64,000 bases of DNA from Diogma glabrata (GCA_963693315.1 OY856187.1:41777242-41841241), one strand, 5' to 3'. Positions 46,738-59,410 are shown, counted from the stretch's first letter. Program-made: numbers and translations. Notes: a model not told the origin generated them from the letters alone.

Positions 46738-47172
46738 GTTCCACGTTCCGATTCGGTAGTCTGGTCCTTTTTCACGTCCAGGTATAATTCTGTTGTTTTT
46801 TCCGGGTCTGTTTTTCTCTTTCTGATAACCAAATTTAACATATTAGTTTTTTTCCGGGGTTAGGGTGTTAACCTTAGGCCCAACCCAAATTGTCGTGAAT
46901 GGGTCCGTTCTGCATATTAAGGTCACCAGAAACAACCTTTTTACACGTTTATATAGCGAGCCGCTTGATTCAAGACAGACGCCCGCTCCAAGCCGCCCCT
47001 GACATGGAGAACAGACGCTTGAGTCGCATTGGTTGTAGAGCGCCAATTCGCCGTGATGTAGCGTCATTGACTAAGCAGTTTTTACTCTGCTTGTCTCGAA
47101 TACACCAACCTAATTCTGTCAGCATTACCCAGGCAGCACGGCGTGGACGTCGAATTTCGGATTTCGCTACCC

Positions 47173-47184
47173 TTCTACATCAGT
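47173..47184. repeat. Target-site duplication, right copy (RTE element J)
   Basis: Exact second copy of TTCTACATCAGT. Confidence 0.9.
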
Positions 47185-49435
47185 ACTAAATGAAAAATAA
47201 ATTGCAAATACTTTATTTTCAGTACACTTTTCACTACATTCAGTCACAATAAATAAAGGAACGGGAAGGGCCATTATATTTATAATATTTACAACATTGA
47301 AATCATTATGTGATATTCTTTTTATTTAACTTCATTTTATTAATCATACATCTGAATTACCTCATGTTATATTCTTTACATACATAAATCCATAATCGTA
47401 ATCAGATTTCAATTCAAATCCAAATTAATTCTTAATAATCATCAGCAACAATAGAAAAATTTATTTATATTTGCATTGCTACATGCTTGTGTTTTCCATT
47501 AATATTATTATTTTGTATTTAATGGATAATGATAATTGAAAATGAACAAGGAAAAACATTAGCAACTAATTATTGTTAGGAATAGAAATGCTCATATAAG
47601 ATTATCGGTGATTAGTCTAATCGAAAGGTTAGATCTGTTTCGGTAATTTATATTGATTAATTTGATTTTAGTTTGATAAAATAAAAAGAACTTGTTCGTA
47701 ATAATTTGTTTACAACTTTGTTACTTATGGATTATTTATTGGATTATTATGAATATTTTAGCTGCATAACTAAGCATAATTAATTGTGAACAAAGAATAC
47801 TTATACAAAACAAACGTCGTGTCGTTCTGGTATGACCAAATATCCTGAAATTAAATTTTCAACAGAAACTTAAATTTTTATAAATTCATTTAATTAATTA
47901 AAACTTAAAAAGCACAACAAATCTAAATAATAAATCATCGTTGTACTAAGTTATCATGCTGCTTTTACGTTAAACAGTTTTTTGGTTTTAATAATTTTTG
48001 TTATGTTGCACACAACGTTCTGTTTGTTCTTATTTGCGGCTAATTAATTTGTTAATTTTATGAGCATGCAATTGCTTATAAAATTAGACTTTTACATGAT
48101 ATGTGCAATTGTGGCGTTATGATTAATGTAAAACTTACTTAAAATGTCTGTGGTTGGTTTTAATTTTTTTGTTATCAAATTATATTTAAATTTGTTAGGT
48201 TGATAAAAGTTACTTTGTTGATAAGTATTTTAAACTAAAATATGTTTCTCTAAGTTTGAATGCAAGCAGGATCAATGAAGTCGTAATGAAAGCTAAACAG
48301 AACATCAATTTACTAGATTTTTAGAACAACAACCGATTTAATCATAAAATTTAAATACGAAAATTTGCAGAACGTATCTTATGAACGTCGTTTATTTGCT
48401 ACAGAAAACTAGTACATCTGTACATAATTTAACATTCATACACGTTCATGTTTTCCATGTTGTATTTTTTGCTTTTATCTCGACCATACATTAGTTTGTA
48501 TTATTTAATATTTCATTTTGTATAAAACCCTAATTCTAATGGATCTGTTTATCTTAATATTATAACATTAATATCAAGGTGTCATCCTTCCGTCTTTATG
48601 CAGATTAAACAGACACAAAATTCAACTTTGGTTGTTTTATAAAAACTATATTTGTAAAAGATGTAAAGGATTGGTACGGCTATGAAAAGATATGGTGGCA
48701 AGATTCAGATAATTGATGAGAGAACTTTAATTATATGATGGATAGAAATAGTATGTTATGTTGTGGAAGAAACGTTGTGTTGTACCAGGCAATAGAATGT
48801 TCTAAGAATTATGCTCCATCGTAATTATTTTTAAAGCTTTGAATTTGTAATTGTCTATTTACAATATAATTCATATTTTACCAAAAAGCATGATAATAGG
48901 ACAGTGATAAATAGTTTCTAATCGAATTGTTATTCCAAAATAAAAACGAATGTAAATATAACCTTTTAAGTTTAATCTAAACATATTTAAAATATATTTG
49001 CACAACCGACATAGAAATCTTTTAAATTTTTGGTGTTGTTCTATCTTGCCTTTGTAAAGGAAATTGCTAATTACACGGTAAATCATATATTGTTAATGAG
49101 AATTTTATTTCTAACATAACAAACAGCATGTTTATATATATAATCCCTATACAATGTAAAAGTATTTCCATAATAAGAAGTCTAATGAAAGTAGAAAAAT
49201 TCATCTTAAGTAAATACATATGTAAGGGATAATGAAGTCAAGTTTCAACTTCGTAATAGTCATCGCCTCGGTGGTATAATTGGTCGTGTATCTGCAGTAG
49301 ATTCGAATATGGCACTGATGAGGAAACTTCAAATCCATCCGAAACAAGTAAAGAAGTAAGGGAGTTTTCTTGATTGACCACCTCATGCATATATCTGCAA
49401 AATGGTGTGTTTTTTTAAAACTACTATTTCATTCA
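47185..49435. other. AT-rich non-coding stretch
   Basis: No supported gene. Near its end is a tRNA-like piece, listed separately. Confidence 0.5.
49272..49308 (+). other. tRNA-like A/B-box fragment, possible SINE relic
   Basis: TGGTATAATTGG matches the pol III A box consensus (TRGYNNARNNGG), and AGATTCGAAT about 27 bp later resembles a decayed B box. The spacing is too short for an intact tRNA gene, and stems do not form convincingly. Best read as a tRNA pseudogene or a SINE head. Confidence 0.25.
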
Positions 49436-51908
49436 TCAACCGGAGTCAGACGAAGAAGGTTGTCTCCCAAATTTTAAAGGAAAAAAAAAAAAATAAACGA
49501 AAATAGAAAAATAAGTGTCTGTTAGTGTTTGTGTTAGTGTTTATGGGAACAAAAGTGTTGAAGAACGGAGGCGTAAAAATATATAATTGGTGAGATTTTT
49601 CTGTATTAAAGATTTATTTAGTATTTTGTATTTATTGTTACCAAGCGGTAGGCAGGTAAAATTTTACCTTTTTGCTTTGATGTAATAAATTTATTTATTA
49701 TTTTAAAGCATAAATTTGTTTTGTATTGCTTGGTAATAAGAAATGTAAAATTTCGTTTTAGTTGTTAGTAGGAATTTCGAATTTAACCCTTTATTTGTGC
49801 TCTTCAATTTTGTTAGTGTCTTTTGTGTCCCCATTTTTTCTGCTTTTCCCTTATCGTGCAACTGCTATCGTGTTTTTGTTACAGAGATACCCAGTTTCTT
49901 TTGTACTGTGTAGTGTTGAAATTTAGGCTTGGCCGAATTTCAGTATCTATACCTGCAATGTCAAAGGGTAAGTCTTTGTCTCAACAAAATGGCAGCAGAG
50001 TGAACCAACAGTTAAGCATTGACTTCACCAACATAAGAGGTCTCAATTCAAATGTAAACGTAGTTCATCACTAAATAATCACGAAAAAAATAAATCTGAC
50101 ATATTGTTTCTTACCGAAACAATTGTTAGTGGCAAAGCATCGAAATTGGATCGATAAATACCGGATGCCTAGTTACGAATTGGAACATTCCTTCTATAAC
50201 AAGCATGGTGTCTGTGTATTTGTTCGAAATCCACTTTCATGTATGAGAATTAAGGCCTACGAGTTGAACTCTAAGCACCATAATTCTATAGCTGAAGATC
50301 TCAGGTGTTGATGAAACTATGTTTATAATAGGATTATACAGATCTACAAATTACCCCCCCCCCCCCCTCCAGGATGTCCATTTTTCGATCAAATTTCGGC
50401 TAATCTAGACAAGATTACCACGGACTGCCCCAAAGCAAGACTGGTCATTCTTGGAGACTTTTATATTCATAATAAAGAATGGCTTAAGTATTCATCGCGC
50501 ACTGACGACGTAGGAAGACAAGCCGAACTGATACTCGCATATTATCACGGTTTGACGCAAATGATAGAGTGTCCCCCTATAGAATCTCAGACAATTCACA
50601 TCATAACAATAATTTTCTGGATCTGTTTTTGACAAACGAACCAGATACTACGAAGACAAAAGTTGAATATCTCGTCGTAACATCGCACCATTTACTAATA
50701 TCAGCAATAGTGCTATTTACATCACCAACACAAATTAAAACAAATCCTCGTCGCGTTTGGAACTATAAACGCGCTGACTGGGAGGGACTGAGAAACTTTT
50801 ATGATGAAACACCTTGGAAAACTATTTGTTGTGTTGATCAAGATCTTAGCACATCGGCAATAAGAATTTCTGAAATCATAAAAGACGGAATGCGGCGGTT
50901 TATTCCAAATCGATTAATCACTCCTAAAACTGAGTCTTGGCTCAAGCGGGATGTTGATGTGGCAGTGAGGAATAAACGCAAAGCATATAAGACGTATAAC
51001 GCTAATAAAACACCTGAACCCCATAGCGCCTATAAGAAAGCCAGAAATATTAGTAAATTCAAAATAGACTTGGGCAAAGGCGCGTTTATCCAGAAGAAAG
51101 CAAAGGAGCTTCGTCGAGTACCCATCTGGCTAACGTAGTTTCTTTCAGGCAGTTAAATCAGTCCAAAGCAATTTTACTCGATCCTCTATCCCAAACTTAG
51201 TTCTGAATGAAATTCCCGTGAGCGGCTCGAAAGAGAAGGCGGATCTTTTGGACCGTATTTTCACAGAAAACTCAAACATAGTTGAACCCCCCCATTCTCC
51301 TACACTCATTCCACCAGTTAAAATGAAAACGAAACCAATTATTTTTCGTTGCAATATTGTACGGAAAATACTTCGTTCTATCAATATCAACAAATCTGCT
51401 GGCCCCGACGGTATTCCACCCCTCATTCTTAAAAACATTGCTAGGCAGCTAGCTCCAATTTTAACAAAAATTTTCTATTTATCTTATAAAACCCGAATAT
51501 TTCCCGATTCTTGGAAGGTGGCTGGCGTTCATTCCATATCAAAGAAAGCCAGTAAGATAGCCCTTAACAATTTTAGACCAATTGCAATTCTGTTGGTTTT
51601 AGCTAAAATATTTGAAAAATATGTTAACTACAATTTTATAGATTATTTGGAAATGTCGCAAATTATTGATGAGAAACAGTATGGTTTTCGTAGAAGTCAT
51701 GCAACAGGTGATCTGTTAGCCTACGTATCCCATCTCTGGAACAAATCACTGGAAAACCATGGTGAGACATTCAGTATTTCACTTGACATTTCTAAAGCAT
51801 TTGATAAAGTGTGGCATAAAAATCTCTTAGCTAAATTAAAATCTTATAGTATAGACCATCTTACTGTCTCATGGATTCATAGTTTTCTTACAGGTCGCCA
51901 ATTTTTTC

Positions 51909-51967
51909 ATGTTCATTCTATACATTCTATACATGTTCATGTTTCATGTTCATGTTCATGTTTTTCC
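51909..51967. repeat. CATGTT-type simple repeat replacing the RT core of element C
   Basis: Degenerate units of ATGTTCATTCTATACATTCT and ATGTTCATGTTTCATGTTC sit exactly between two conserved coding blocks that in element B are separated by the PQGS and FADD motifs. Confidence 0.65.
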
Positions 51968-52450
51968 ACAGCACATTGCATGCATCACATGCATCTTCCA
52001 AATTTCAATCTCATACTGCAGTTACCACTGATAGAGAGCTGCTAATTGATTCTATCAAGAAAGTTCTGGATCGTATAATGGAATGGGGTGGTCGTAATCT
52101 TGTTTCATTTAATCCAACCAAAACCAAACTATGCTGTCTTTCACGAATAGAGAGACATAAAAATTTTCCTATTAAATAAACCATGAGGAATTGCGTGAGG
52201 TTGAATCAGTTAGACCTCTTGGAGTGGATATTCAAAATAACCTGAAATGGAATAAACATGTGTTCAACCTCGCTAAATCTGCAATGCAAAAATTAGGAAT
52301 CTTGAGTCGATGTAAAAAGTATTTCAATCCCGAGAAAATTTTGCTAATCTTAAAGTCCTTTATTCGTCCATGTATGAAGTACTGCTGTCACGTTTGGGGA
52401 GGTGCTTGGAAGTCAACAATAAAATGTCTAGACTCTGTTCAGAGAAAAGA

Positions 52451-52463
52451 AATACGGTTCATT
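52451..52463. repeat. Target-site duplication, left copy (element D)
   Basis: AATACGGTTCATT here pairs with AATACGGTTGATT at 56020-56032, one mismatch in 13. Confidence 0.7.
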
Positions 52464-52685
52464 TATCGATTCATTTTCATTTTCAAATTATAGACCAACA
52501 AACAGAATAAATTCCAATTAAATGAAGGCCAAATATAAAAAAATTAAATTGAAAAAAAAAACATAAATTGATTACTGTAAAACTAAATACTAGTATAGCA
52601 CTATAACACAAAATACTACTAAGTAATACTTAATACTAGTAAAAACTAAATTAACTAAAATAAAGATTCGTTACTTATCATTTAA

Positions 52686-54309
52686 TAAAATATGGAGGGG
52701 CTGAAATCTCACAGCTCTGAGATATCAAGACTTCGGTCTGGGTTAAGGATTTGTATATAGTTTTCGGCAAAATACTTTTATGAGGACATTGTTTTTAGTT
52801 TTGGGCAGCGATGTATATCAAACATAACTCTTTGTTAAAGTACAAGTATTTTTTATCTCTGCTTAGAAATTAATTACAAAACTAACACGAAACATCAATA
52901 CGATGCCGGCAAATTATAATCAAAATTCCAAAAATATTGTTAAATTAAATAAAATCAAACTTTTTCAAAATTCCAAAAATATTCCAAAAATTAGAATAAA
53001 ATCAAATATTTAAATATTTTCTAAATTCCAATAATATTTCAAAAATTCTTAAAAATTCAAACTTTTTCCAAAATTCTAAAAATATTGCAAAAATTATTAC
53101 AAAATCAAAAATTTAAAAGTTTTTTCAAAATTCCAAAAATTATAATAAAATCAAAAATTTAAAATTTTTCAAAGTTCTAAAAATATTCCCAAAATTCTTA
53201 CAAAATCAAAAATTAAAACTTTTGCCGAAATTCTAAAAATATTGCAAAAAATTATTACAAAATCATAAATACAAACTTTTTCAAAATTCCAAAAATATTT
53301 CAAAAACTATAACAAATTCCAAAATTTCCATGTCCAATTTCATTTTAAATTACATTTACGTCATAAAAACAGCTACATTTTCTTCCAAAAAATTGGCTAA
53401 AAAATTAAATGAAATCATTTTTTGACACACTTGACATTATTTTTTGACAAACTTATAATGCCATAATTCTCTATAATAATAATAAAATATCATATCATAC
53501 GAACTATTAATTTTATTTTTTTTCTAAGAAAATAGGGTAAAAAATAAATAAAAACCTTTCTTTTGACACACTTGACAACATTTTTTGACAAACTTATAAT
53601 GCCATAATTCTCAATAATCATAATAAAATTTCATTTCAAACAAACAATGTTATTTTGCTATTTTTCCAAAAATTAGGTAAAAAACTAAATAAAAATCTTT
53701 TGACACACTTGACAACATTTTTTTGACAAACTTATAATGCCATAATTCTCAATAATCATAATAAAACTTCATTTCAAACAAACAATAAATTTTATTTTTT
53801 TTCCAAAAAATTGGGTAAAAAAATAAATAAAAATCTTTCTTTTGACACACTTGACAACATTTTTTTGACAAACTTAGAATGAGATAATCTAGATTTTGGT
53901 CTCACATACTAATCCCGACAATCAAGATTTCCCCAAATTCAATTTTCCTACTCGTAATCACTTAAAATGAACGTTTTTTAAGCAAAAAAAATGCAAATTT
54001 CCTTGTTTTGACACACTTGACGATTTTTTTGACACACTTCCGGTACAGTTATCAAACACATCGTCCTTTCGGCTCTTTCCATTGAGTAAACCTATTTTAA
54101 GAAAAAAAAAATTTTGAAATCCGTCCAGCGGTTTTCTAGATTTCGTCGGTTGTGACGGCCGGACGGCCGACAGACAGACACACATTTTTTTTTTTTGCTT
54201 TTTTAGAATAAGTAGGTCCTAAAACGTCGAGAAATGCCAAAAAAAGTGGGGGTAAAAATTTCACTTTGAGCTCATGAATGTAATACTTAGGTCTTTCAGA
54301 CCGAAGTAA
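52686..54309 (+). mobile_element. INE-1/HINE-like element, copy 5
   Basis: Starts AAAATATGGAGGGGCTGAAA and ends GGTCTTTCAGACC then GAAGTAA. It contains at least four units of about 135-145 bp with TTGACACACTTGACA (from 53421). It sits in the 3' UTR of element D, so it is younger than D. ATTTAATAA occurs on both sides but is low-complexity, so I do not count it as a target duplication. Confidence 0.75.
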
Positions 54310-54399
54310 TTTAATAATAAACTACTATCTTAATCCACCCTCATCACAATCATACATATCAGAACACTACAAAATAACACTGTTATTATGTTATTCAGA

Positions 54400-56019
54400 T
54401 TAGACTGGCAATTTTCTTCTTAAAAACAAAGAAGGAATTATTAAATAGACTAACAGTATTGAAGAAAGTGTTAGAAATAATTTAAATCTAACAAATGGTG
54501 AGTGGTTACGATAATTGTTTGAATATGTATCAATATTGAAGCACAAGGGGTTTCTTAGATTATATCTCGTACTAGTGTTGATGCTATTAAACAGTAAATT
54601 AGTTAATCTAGACTCAATAAATGTATTAACAAGTTTAAATAAAGTTAGCTCATCAGTTACTCTTCTCCTGTTTTCTAGCGAATTAAGATTATATCTTAAA
54701 AGTCTTACCTCGTAGGGTTCGTAAGGAAATACTTTCATTCTGAAATTAAAATATCTAGTGAACTTCTTTTGGACTCGTTCTAAGGTATAAGCATGACAAC
54801 GATACTGAGGATTCCAAACCGGTGACATGTATTCTAATATACTGAGGACAATTCCATTAAAAATGGAAATGTGAGATTTTATGCAAGTAAATTTTTTAGA
54901 GACACGCATAAGGAATCCCAACATTTTATAGGCCTTGTTGGTTATAGTTTGAATATGAAAATTAAACTTGAATTTATTGTCCACTATTATTTCAAGATCC
55001 TTAACTGAACTGCACTCTTTCAAATGGATATTGTTAATATTGTACTGGAAATTTTCATGAAAATAACGAGGTTTAATTTTAAGACAAAAACATTTCTCAA
55101 TGTTTAAATGCATATCATTCAGCAAACACCAGGTTTTAAGATTATTAAGATCTGCTTGCAGTTTGGTACAGTCATTTAATGACTCAACGGATGAGAATAT
55201 TTTAAGATCATCTGCGAATAGTAGCACATTACTATTAAAAATGTTAACGATATCATTAATAAACAAAACAAACAGCAATGGTCCCAGAATAGACCCTTGA
55301 GGTACACCAGAAGTTGGAGTAAATAAAGATGACTGCGAACTATTGATTTCAACAAATTGTTGGCGATTTTTTAGGTAGGACCTAAACCATTCGATAAGAT
55401 CACAACCAATACCGAAATTCATGAGCTTTATCAACAAAATATCGTGATTAACCTTGTCAAAGGCTTTAGCAAAGTCGGTGTAGATTACATCAACTCCACG
55501 ACCTGAATCTAAAGAATCATAAACATATTCACTGAAATCGAGCATGTTGGTTAGAGTAGATCTTCTTCTAAAAAATCCATGCTGCTTGTCAGATATAAGA
55601 TACTCTACATGTTCAAAAATTTTGTTATGCACAAGCCTCTCAAAAATTTTACATGTTACGTTCAAAATTGAAATTGGACGATAGTTTGCGACATCAGTAT
55701 TATCTCCTGATTTAAAAATCGGAATAATTTTGGAAATTTTCCATTTAATGGGAAATACACATTCAGCCAATGACTTTTGGTAGATAAGATACAGTGGAAG
55801 GGCTATATTTCGGGCTGTATTTTTGAAAAATATAGGTGGTAACAGGTCAGGTCCACTACCCTTAGTAATATCAAGCGTTTCTAGCTCATAAAGAACATCA
55901 TCAAAATTTATTTCAACAGAAAACAAGGGTCTAGGTTGATTGACATTGATAATGTTGGTTGGTGACGTATTAGCGGTACTTGAAAAGACATTTTTAAAGT
56001 GAGTTGCAAAAAGAGTTGC
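54400..56019 (-). pseudogene. Element D reverse transcriptase, N-terminally truncated but uninterrupted
   Basis: An open frame of about 540 codons ends at TAA-type stop 54400. The first few codons of the visible open frame (56043-56020) belong to element C. Motifs: RIATLFATHFKNVF, SGPDLLPPIFFKN, NYRPISILNVTCKIFERLV, KQHGFFRRRSTLTNML, VIYTDFAKAFDKVNHDILL, SGVPQGSILGPLLF, LLFADDLKIF, VKDLEIIVDNKFKF and LEYMSPVWNPQ. All RT catalytic residues are present and there is no stop. The endonuclease is absent because of 5' truncation, so it cannot retrotranspose. No RNase H. Confidence 0.8.
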
Positions 56020-56032
56020 AATACGGTTGATT
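56020..56032. repeat. Target-site duplication, right copy (element D)
   Basis: AATACGGTTGATT, partner of 52451-52463. Confidence 0.7.
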
Positions 56033-56373
56033 GGTAATACCAAACTAACGGACCAGCTTGATTCACTCCAGCATAGAAGAAATGTGGCTGAATTGTCAAT
56101 CTACTATAAATATAACTTTAGCGAATTCTCCTCTAAGGAAATTCAAAATATCCTTCCATCGTGTGCGCAGTATAATCGACAAACAAGAGCTGCCGAGTTA
56201 TCCCATCCATTTGTTGTACAAATACCTCGTTGTATAACTGTGTCCTTCCAGAACGGCTGTTTTAATAGAGTGGCAAAATTGTGGAACTCCATGCCCTCTT
56301 CTGTATTTCCCGATGAATTTTCCCCTCAGGTATTGAAAGAAAATTTCCATCGACATTTAAAACAATTAGTATA
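56033..56373 (+). pseudogene. ORF2 of element C, part 2: C-terminus
   Basis: GNTKLTDQLDSLQHRRNVAE directly continues the block that in element B reads TNSTLTNELDSVQHRRDVAD. Then come RCITVSFQNGCFNRVAKLWN and a stop at 56371-56373. This is the normal C-terminal end of the family, and it proves that D inserted in this ORF. Confidence 0.8.
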
Positions 56374-56515
56374 GTTATCTCTATATCCCCATTCCTTCCA
56401 TTTTCTTCATTTCCTTCCTTTATAGTTGACATGGTATCTTTGGATATTCAAAGAGTCTGAATAATGAATATTTCATGTTTAGTGTGCTAAACATATCTAA
56501 CTAATTAATAAAAAA

Positions 56516-56900
56516 AAACAATTTTAATATTAAACATTATTTTATTTAACTTGTGTTTTGACCGTTGTGTTGGTTTATATTTTGTCATCAATTTTTCACC
56601 AACCTCTTATTAGTCTTAAATTTAAAAATAAATTTGGTAAACCCATCTGTACGCGTTTCTAAAAGTTTTAGACCAAAAAATAATTCTTGTTTAGTTTATA
56701 TGAAAAACATGAGATTTTTCTGTAAATTATAAACTTTTGTTCCCTTTCTATATTGACTGCGCCATCTCGGTCATCTAATTATAGTTTTTGGAAAAAATGG
56801 AAACGGAAAATTATTTATTTATCAAAATATGCTAATATAGTGCGTACACATCTAATGTTTGTAGCTGTGCTAAAATGTATAAAATGCTATTGGACTGCTT
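56516..56900. other. AT-rich non-coding stretch
   Basis: Nothing recognised between the tail of C and INE copy 6. Confidence 0.5.
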
Positions 56901-59194
56901 TTTACTTCGGTCTGAAAGACCTAAGTATTACATTCATGAGCCAAAAGTGAGATTCTTACCCCCACTTTTCTTGGCATTTCTCGAGGTTTTAGGACCCATT
57001 GATTCTAAAAAAGCAAAAAAAAATGTATGTCTGTCTGCCGACCGTCCGGCCAGCCGTCATTACCTACGCTGCATGAAAAACCGCTGGAGGGATTTCAAAA
57101 TTTTTTTTCTAAGAATAAGTATACTCAAGGGACAGGTCCGAAAGGACGCTGTGATCGATAACTGTACCAGAAGTGTGTCAAAAAAATCATTAAGTGTGTC
57201 AAAAACAGCAAATTTGCATATTTTTTGCTTAAAAAACGTTCATTTTAAGTGATTACGAGTAGGAACATTGAATTTGGAGAAATTTTGATGGTGGGGATTA
57301 GTATGGGAGATCAAAAACTAGATTATTGCAATATAAGTTTGTCGTTTGTCAAAAAACTGTTGTCAAGTGTGTCAAAAGAAATATTTTTATTTATTTTTTT
57401 ACCCAATTTTTTGGAAAAAAATAAAATTAGTTGTTTGTTTGAAATGAACTTTTATTATGATTATTGAGAATTATGGCATTATGAGTTTGTCAAAAAAATG
57501 TTGTCAAGTGTGTCAAAAGAATTTTTTACCCAATTTTTTGGAAATAAAAAAATTAATTATTTGTTTGAAATAAAATTTTATTATTATTTTAGAGAATTAT
57601 GGCATTATGAGTTTGTCAAAAAAATGTTGTCAAGTATGTCAAAAAAAAGGTTTTTATATAGTTTTTACCCCAATTTTTTGGAATAAAATAAAATTAATTA
57701 TTTGTTTGAAATTAAATTTTATTATTATTATTGAGAATTATAGCATTATAAGTTTGTCAAAAAAATAATGTCAAGTGTGTCAAAAGAAAGATTTTTATTT
57801 ACTTTTTACCCAATTTTCTGGAAAAAAATAAAATTAATCATTTGTATGACATGAAATTTTTTTATTATTATAGAGAATTATGGCATTATAAGTTTGTCAA
57901 AAAAATAATGTCAAGTGTGTCAAAAACTGATTTCATTTATTTTTTTATCCAAAATTTTTGGAAAAAAAAATGCAGTTGTTTTTATGACGTAAATGTAATT
58001 TAAAATGAAGTTGGACATGGAAATTTTTGAATTTATTATAGTTTTTGAAATATTTCTAGAATTTTGAAAAAAGTTTGTAATTTTTGATTTTGTAAGAATT
58101 TTTGGAATAGTTTTAGAGTTTAGAAAAAGTTTAAATATTTGATTTTATTCTAATTTTTGGAATATTTTTGGAATTTTGAAAAAAGTTTTATTTTATTTAA
58201 TTTTTACAATATTTTTGGAATATTGAAACAAATGAATTTGTGATTTTGTAATATTTTCTCGAAACTCTAAATGGAGAGGCTTTTGAGTAGTTTGCTGAGT
58301 GTATCATTTTTTCACTAAATTATGTTCACCCCTTAAGGTTTCATTTGTTTAAAAAAATTTTATGTTTGGTTGAACAATTTGTTTGAAAAATTTGTGCGAA
58401 AAATAATCATTTTAAAAAAATGCTCCGATTTTCTTCAAACTTTGATGATCGTTAGTATAATTAACTAACTAACTAACTAACTAACGTATAAATAACTAAC
58501 ACGAGTTTTTTATTTTTTTATTTTCTCACTAGTTTAGAAACAGGGTGGCTCGAACTTTTTTAAGAAACAAGAAAGTTAAAAGTTAAATTGGGCTCGAACG
58601 GGTGAACCGATTTTAATAATTTTTTTTTGTTTGAAAGGTTAGGCTTTTTAAAACTTCAGCTTTTTAAAAGTACTATACTGATAAAAAAAATTATATTTTA
58701 TATTAGTTTTATATTTTCAAACCTTGCGATTTAAAAAAAAATCCTAATTTTTTGTTTTATTTTTTTAATTTTGAAAGATTTATTTTACTGTAAATTTAGA
58801 TTTACTAAAAACTAGTGCACGGATTTTATTGAACTTTCTTTGTTTTAAAGATATTGAATTTTAATACATAAAACATATAGTTTTATGTGTTAAAAAAATT
58901 AATTATGTGTTTGAAATGATTTCTTATTTATTTGAATTAAGTAATAACTTTGAGGCATTCTTTGCAACCCTGCTCTTCAGAATTGGTTTAGGTTTTTCAG
59001 AAGGTTTATGTGCAAAAATTGTAGCTTATTGTCTCTTGTTTCCAATGTCTTATGCCCCTTTTCAAAATTCAAAATGGCGGAATAAATATGGTGGATATAG
59101 GCTTACGACCTCACTCTGAAAGAATAGCAATTTAGAACTGCCAGCACAAATTTTAAATATCAACATATGCGTTCTTGGACAAAGAATGTTTGTA

Positions 59195-59206
59195 ATTTAT
59201 TTATTT

Positions 59207-59237
<31 letters not shown>

Positions 59238-59249
59238 TTTTTTATTTTT

Positions 59250-59288
<39 letters not shown>

Positions 59289-59309
59289 TCTATTTTTTTA
59301 TTTATTTGT

Positions 59310-59353
<44 letters not shown>

Positions 59354-59410
59354 TTGATTTATTTATTTATTTATTTATTGATTTATTTATTTATTTATTT
59401 ATTTATTGAT

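Larger units (their letters stand above)
43801..47172 (-). mobile_element. RTE-clade non-LTR retrotransposon J, recent insertion
   Basis: Bounded by a perfect 12-bp target duplication. The 3' end (left) is a pure 41-nt poly(A) on the minus strand directly after a 3' UTR of about 7 nt; the very short 3' UTR is typical of RTE elements. A single long ORF is uninterrupted. The 5' region (46843-47172) is about 330 bp and GC-richer, with a short minus-strand frame (47067-46843). Intact ORF, pure poly(A) and perfect duplication indicate the youngest insertion in the window. Confidence 0.9.
49958..52463 (+). pseudogene. ORF2 of element C, part 1: endonuclease and RT, core deleted
   Basis: ATG at 49958 leads to FTNIRGLNSNVN, the start of the endonuclease. 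Then, with shifts, ILFLTETIVSGKASKLD, YELEHSFYNKHGVCVFVRN, VILGDFYIHNKEWL, VWNYKRADWEGLRNFY, SAGPDGIPPLILKN, NNFRPIAILLVLAKIFEKYV, KQYGFRRSHATGDLLAY and SLDISKAFDKVWHKNLLAK. A run of 14 C at 50354-50367 disrupts the endonuclease. After GRQFF (51902) the PQGS and FADD region is gone, replaced by a CATGTT-type simple repeat. Coding resumes at STLHASHASSKFQ (51970) and continues through the thumb VRPLGVDIQNNLKWNKH to DSVQRKE at 52452. Not functional. Confidence 0.8.
52464..56019 (-). mobile_element. Non-LTR retrotransposon D (CR1/Jockey group), 5'-truncated, in element C
   Basis: Minus-strand element between a 13-bp near-perfect duplication. Its 3' tail, read on the minus strand, ends in two GAAAAT units next to the left duplication (52464-52486). 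The 5' end is cut inside the linker before the RT. The 3' UTR is split by INE copy 5 (52686-54309). The YTDFAKAFDKVNH style is closer to element A than to B/C, but the tail differs from A. Confidence 0.8.
49436..56515 (+). mobile_element. Non-LTR retrotransposon C (same family as B), split by element D
   Basis: Coding runs from about 49958 to 52463 and resumes at 56033-56373, followed by the family's 3' UTR (CATGGTATCTTTGGATATTC, TTTAGTGTGCTAAACAT) and an A-rich tail at about 56505-56515. The interruption 52464-56019 is element D. The 5' limit near 49436 is a guess. Unlike B, this copy retains the start of the endonuclease. Confidence 0.75.

Noticed and set aside
52677..54318. ATTTAATAA on both sides of INE copy 5 as a target duplication
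   Set aside because: Low-complexity sequence. Copies 1, 3 and 4 show no duplication, and Helitron-type insertion would not make one.
54515..55300. Plus-strand frames of about 66 codons
   Set aside because: Antisense to the reverse transcriptase of element D.
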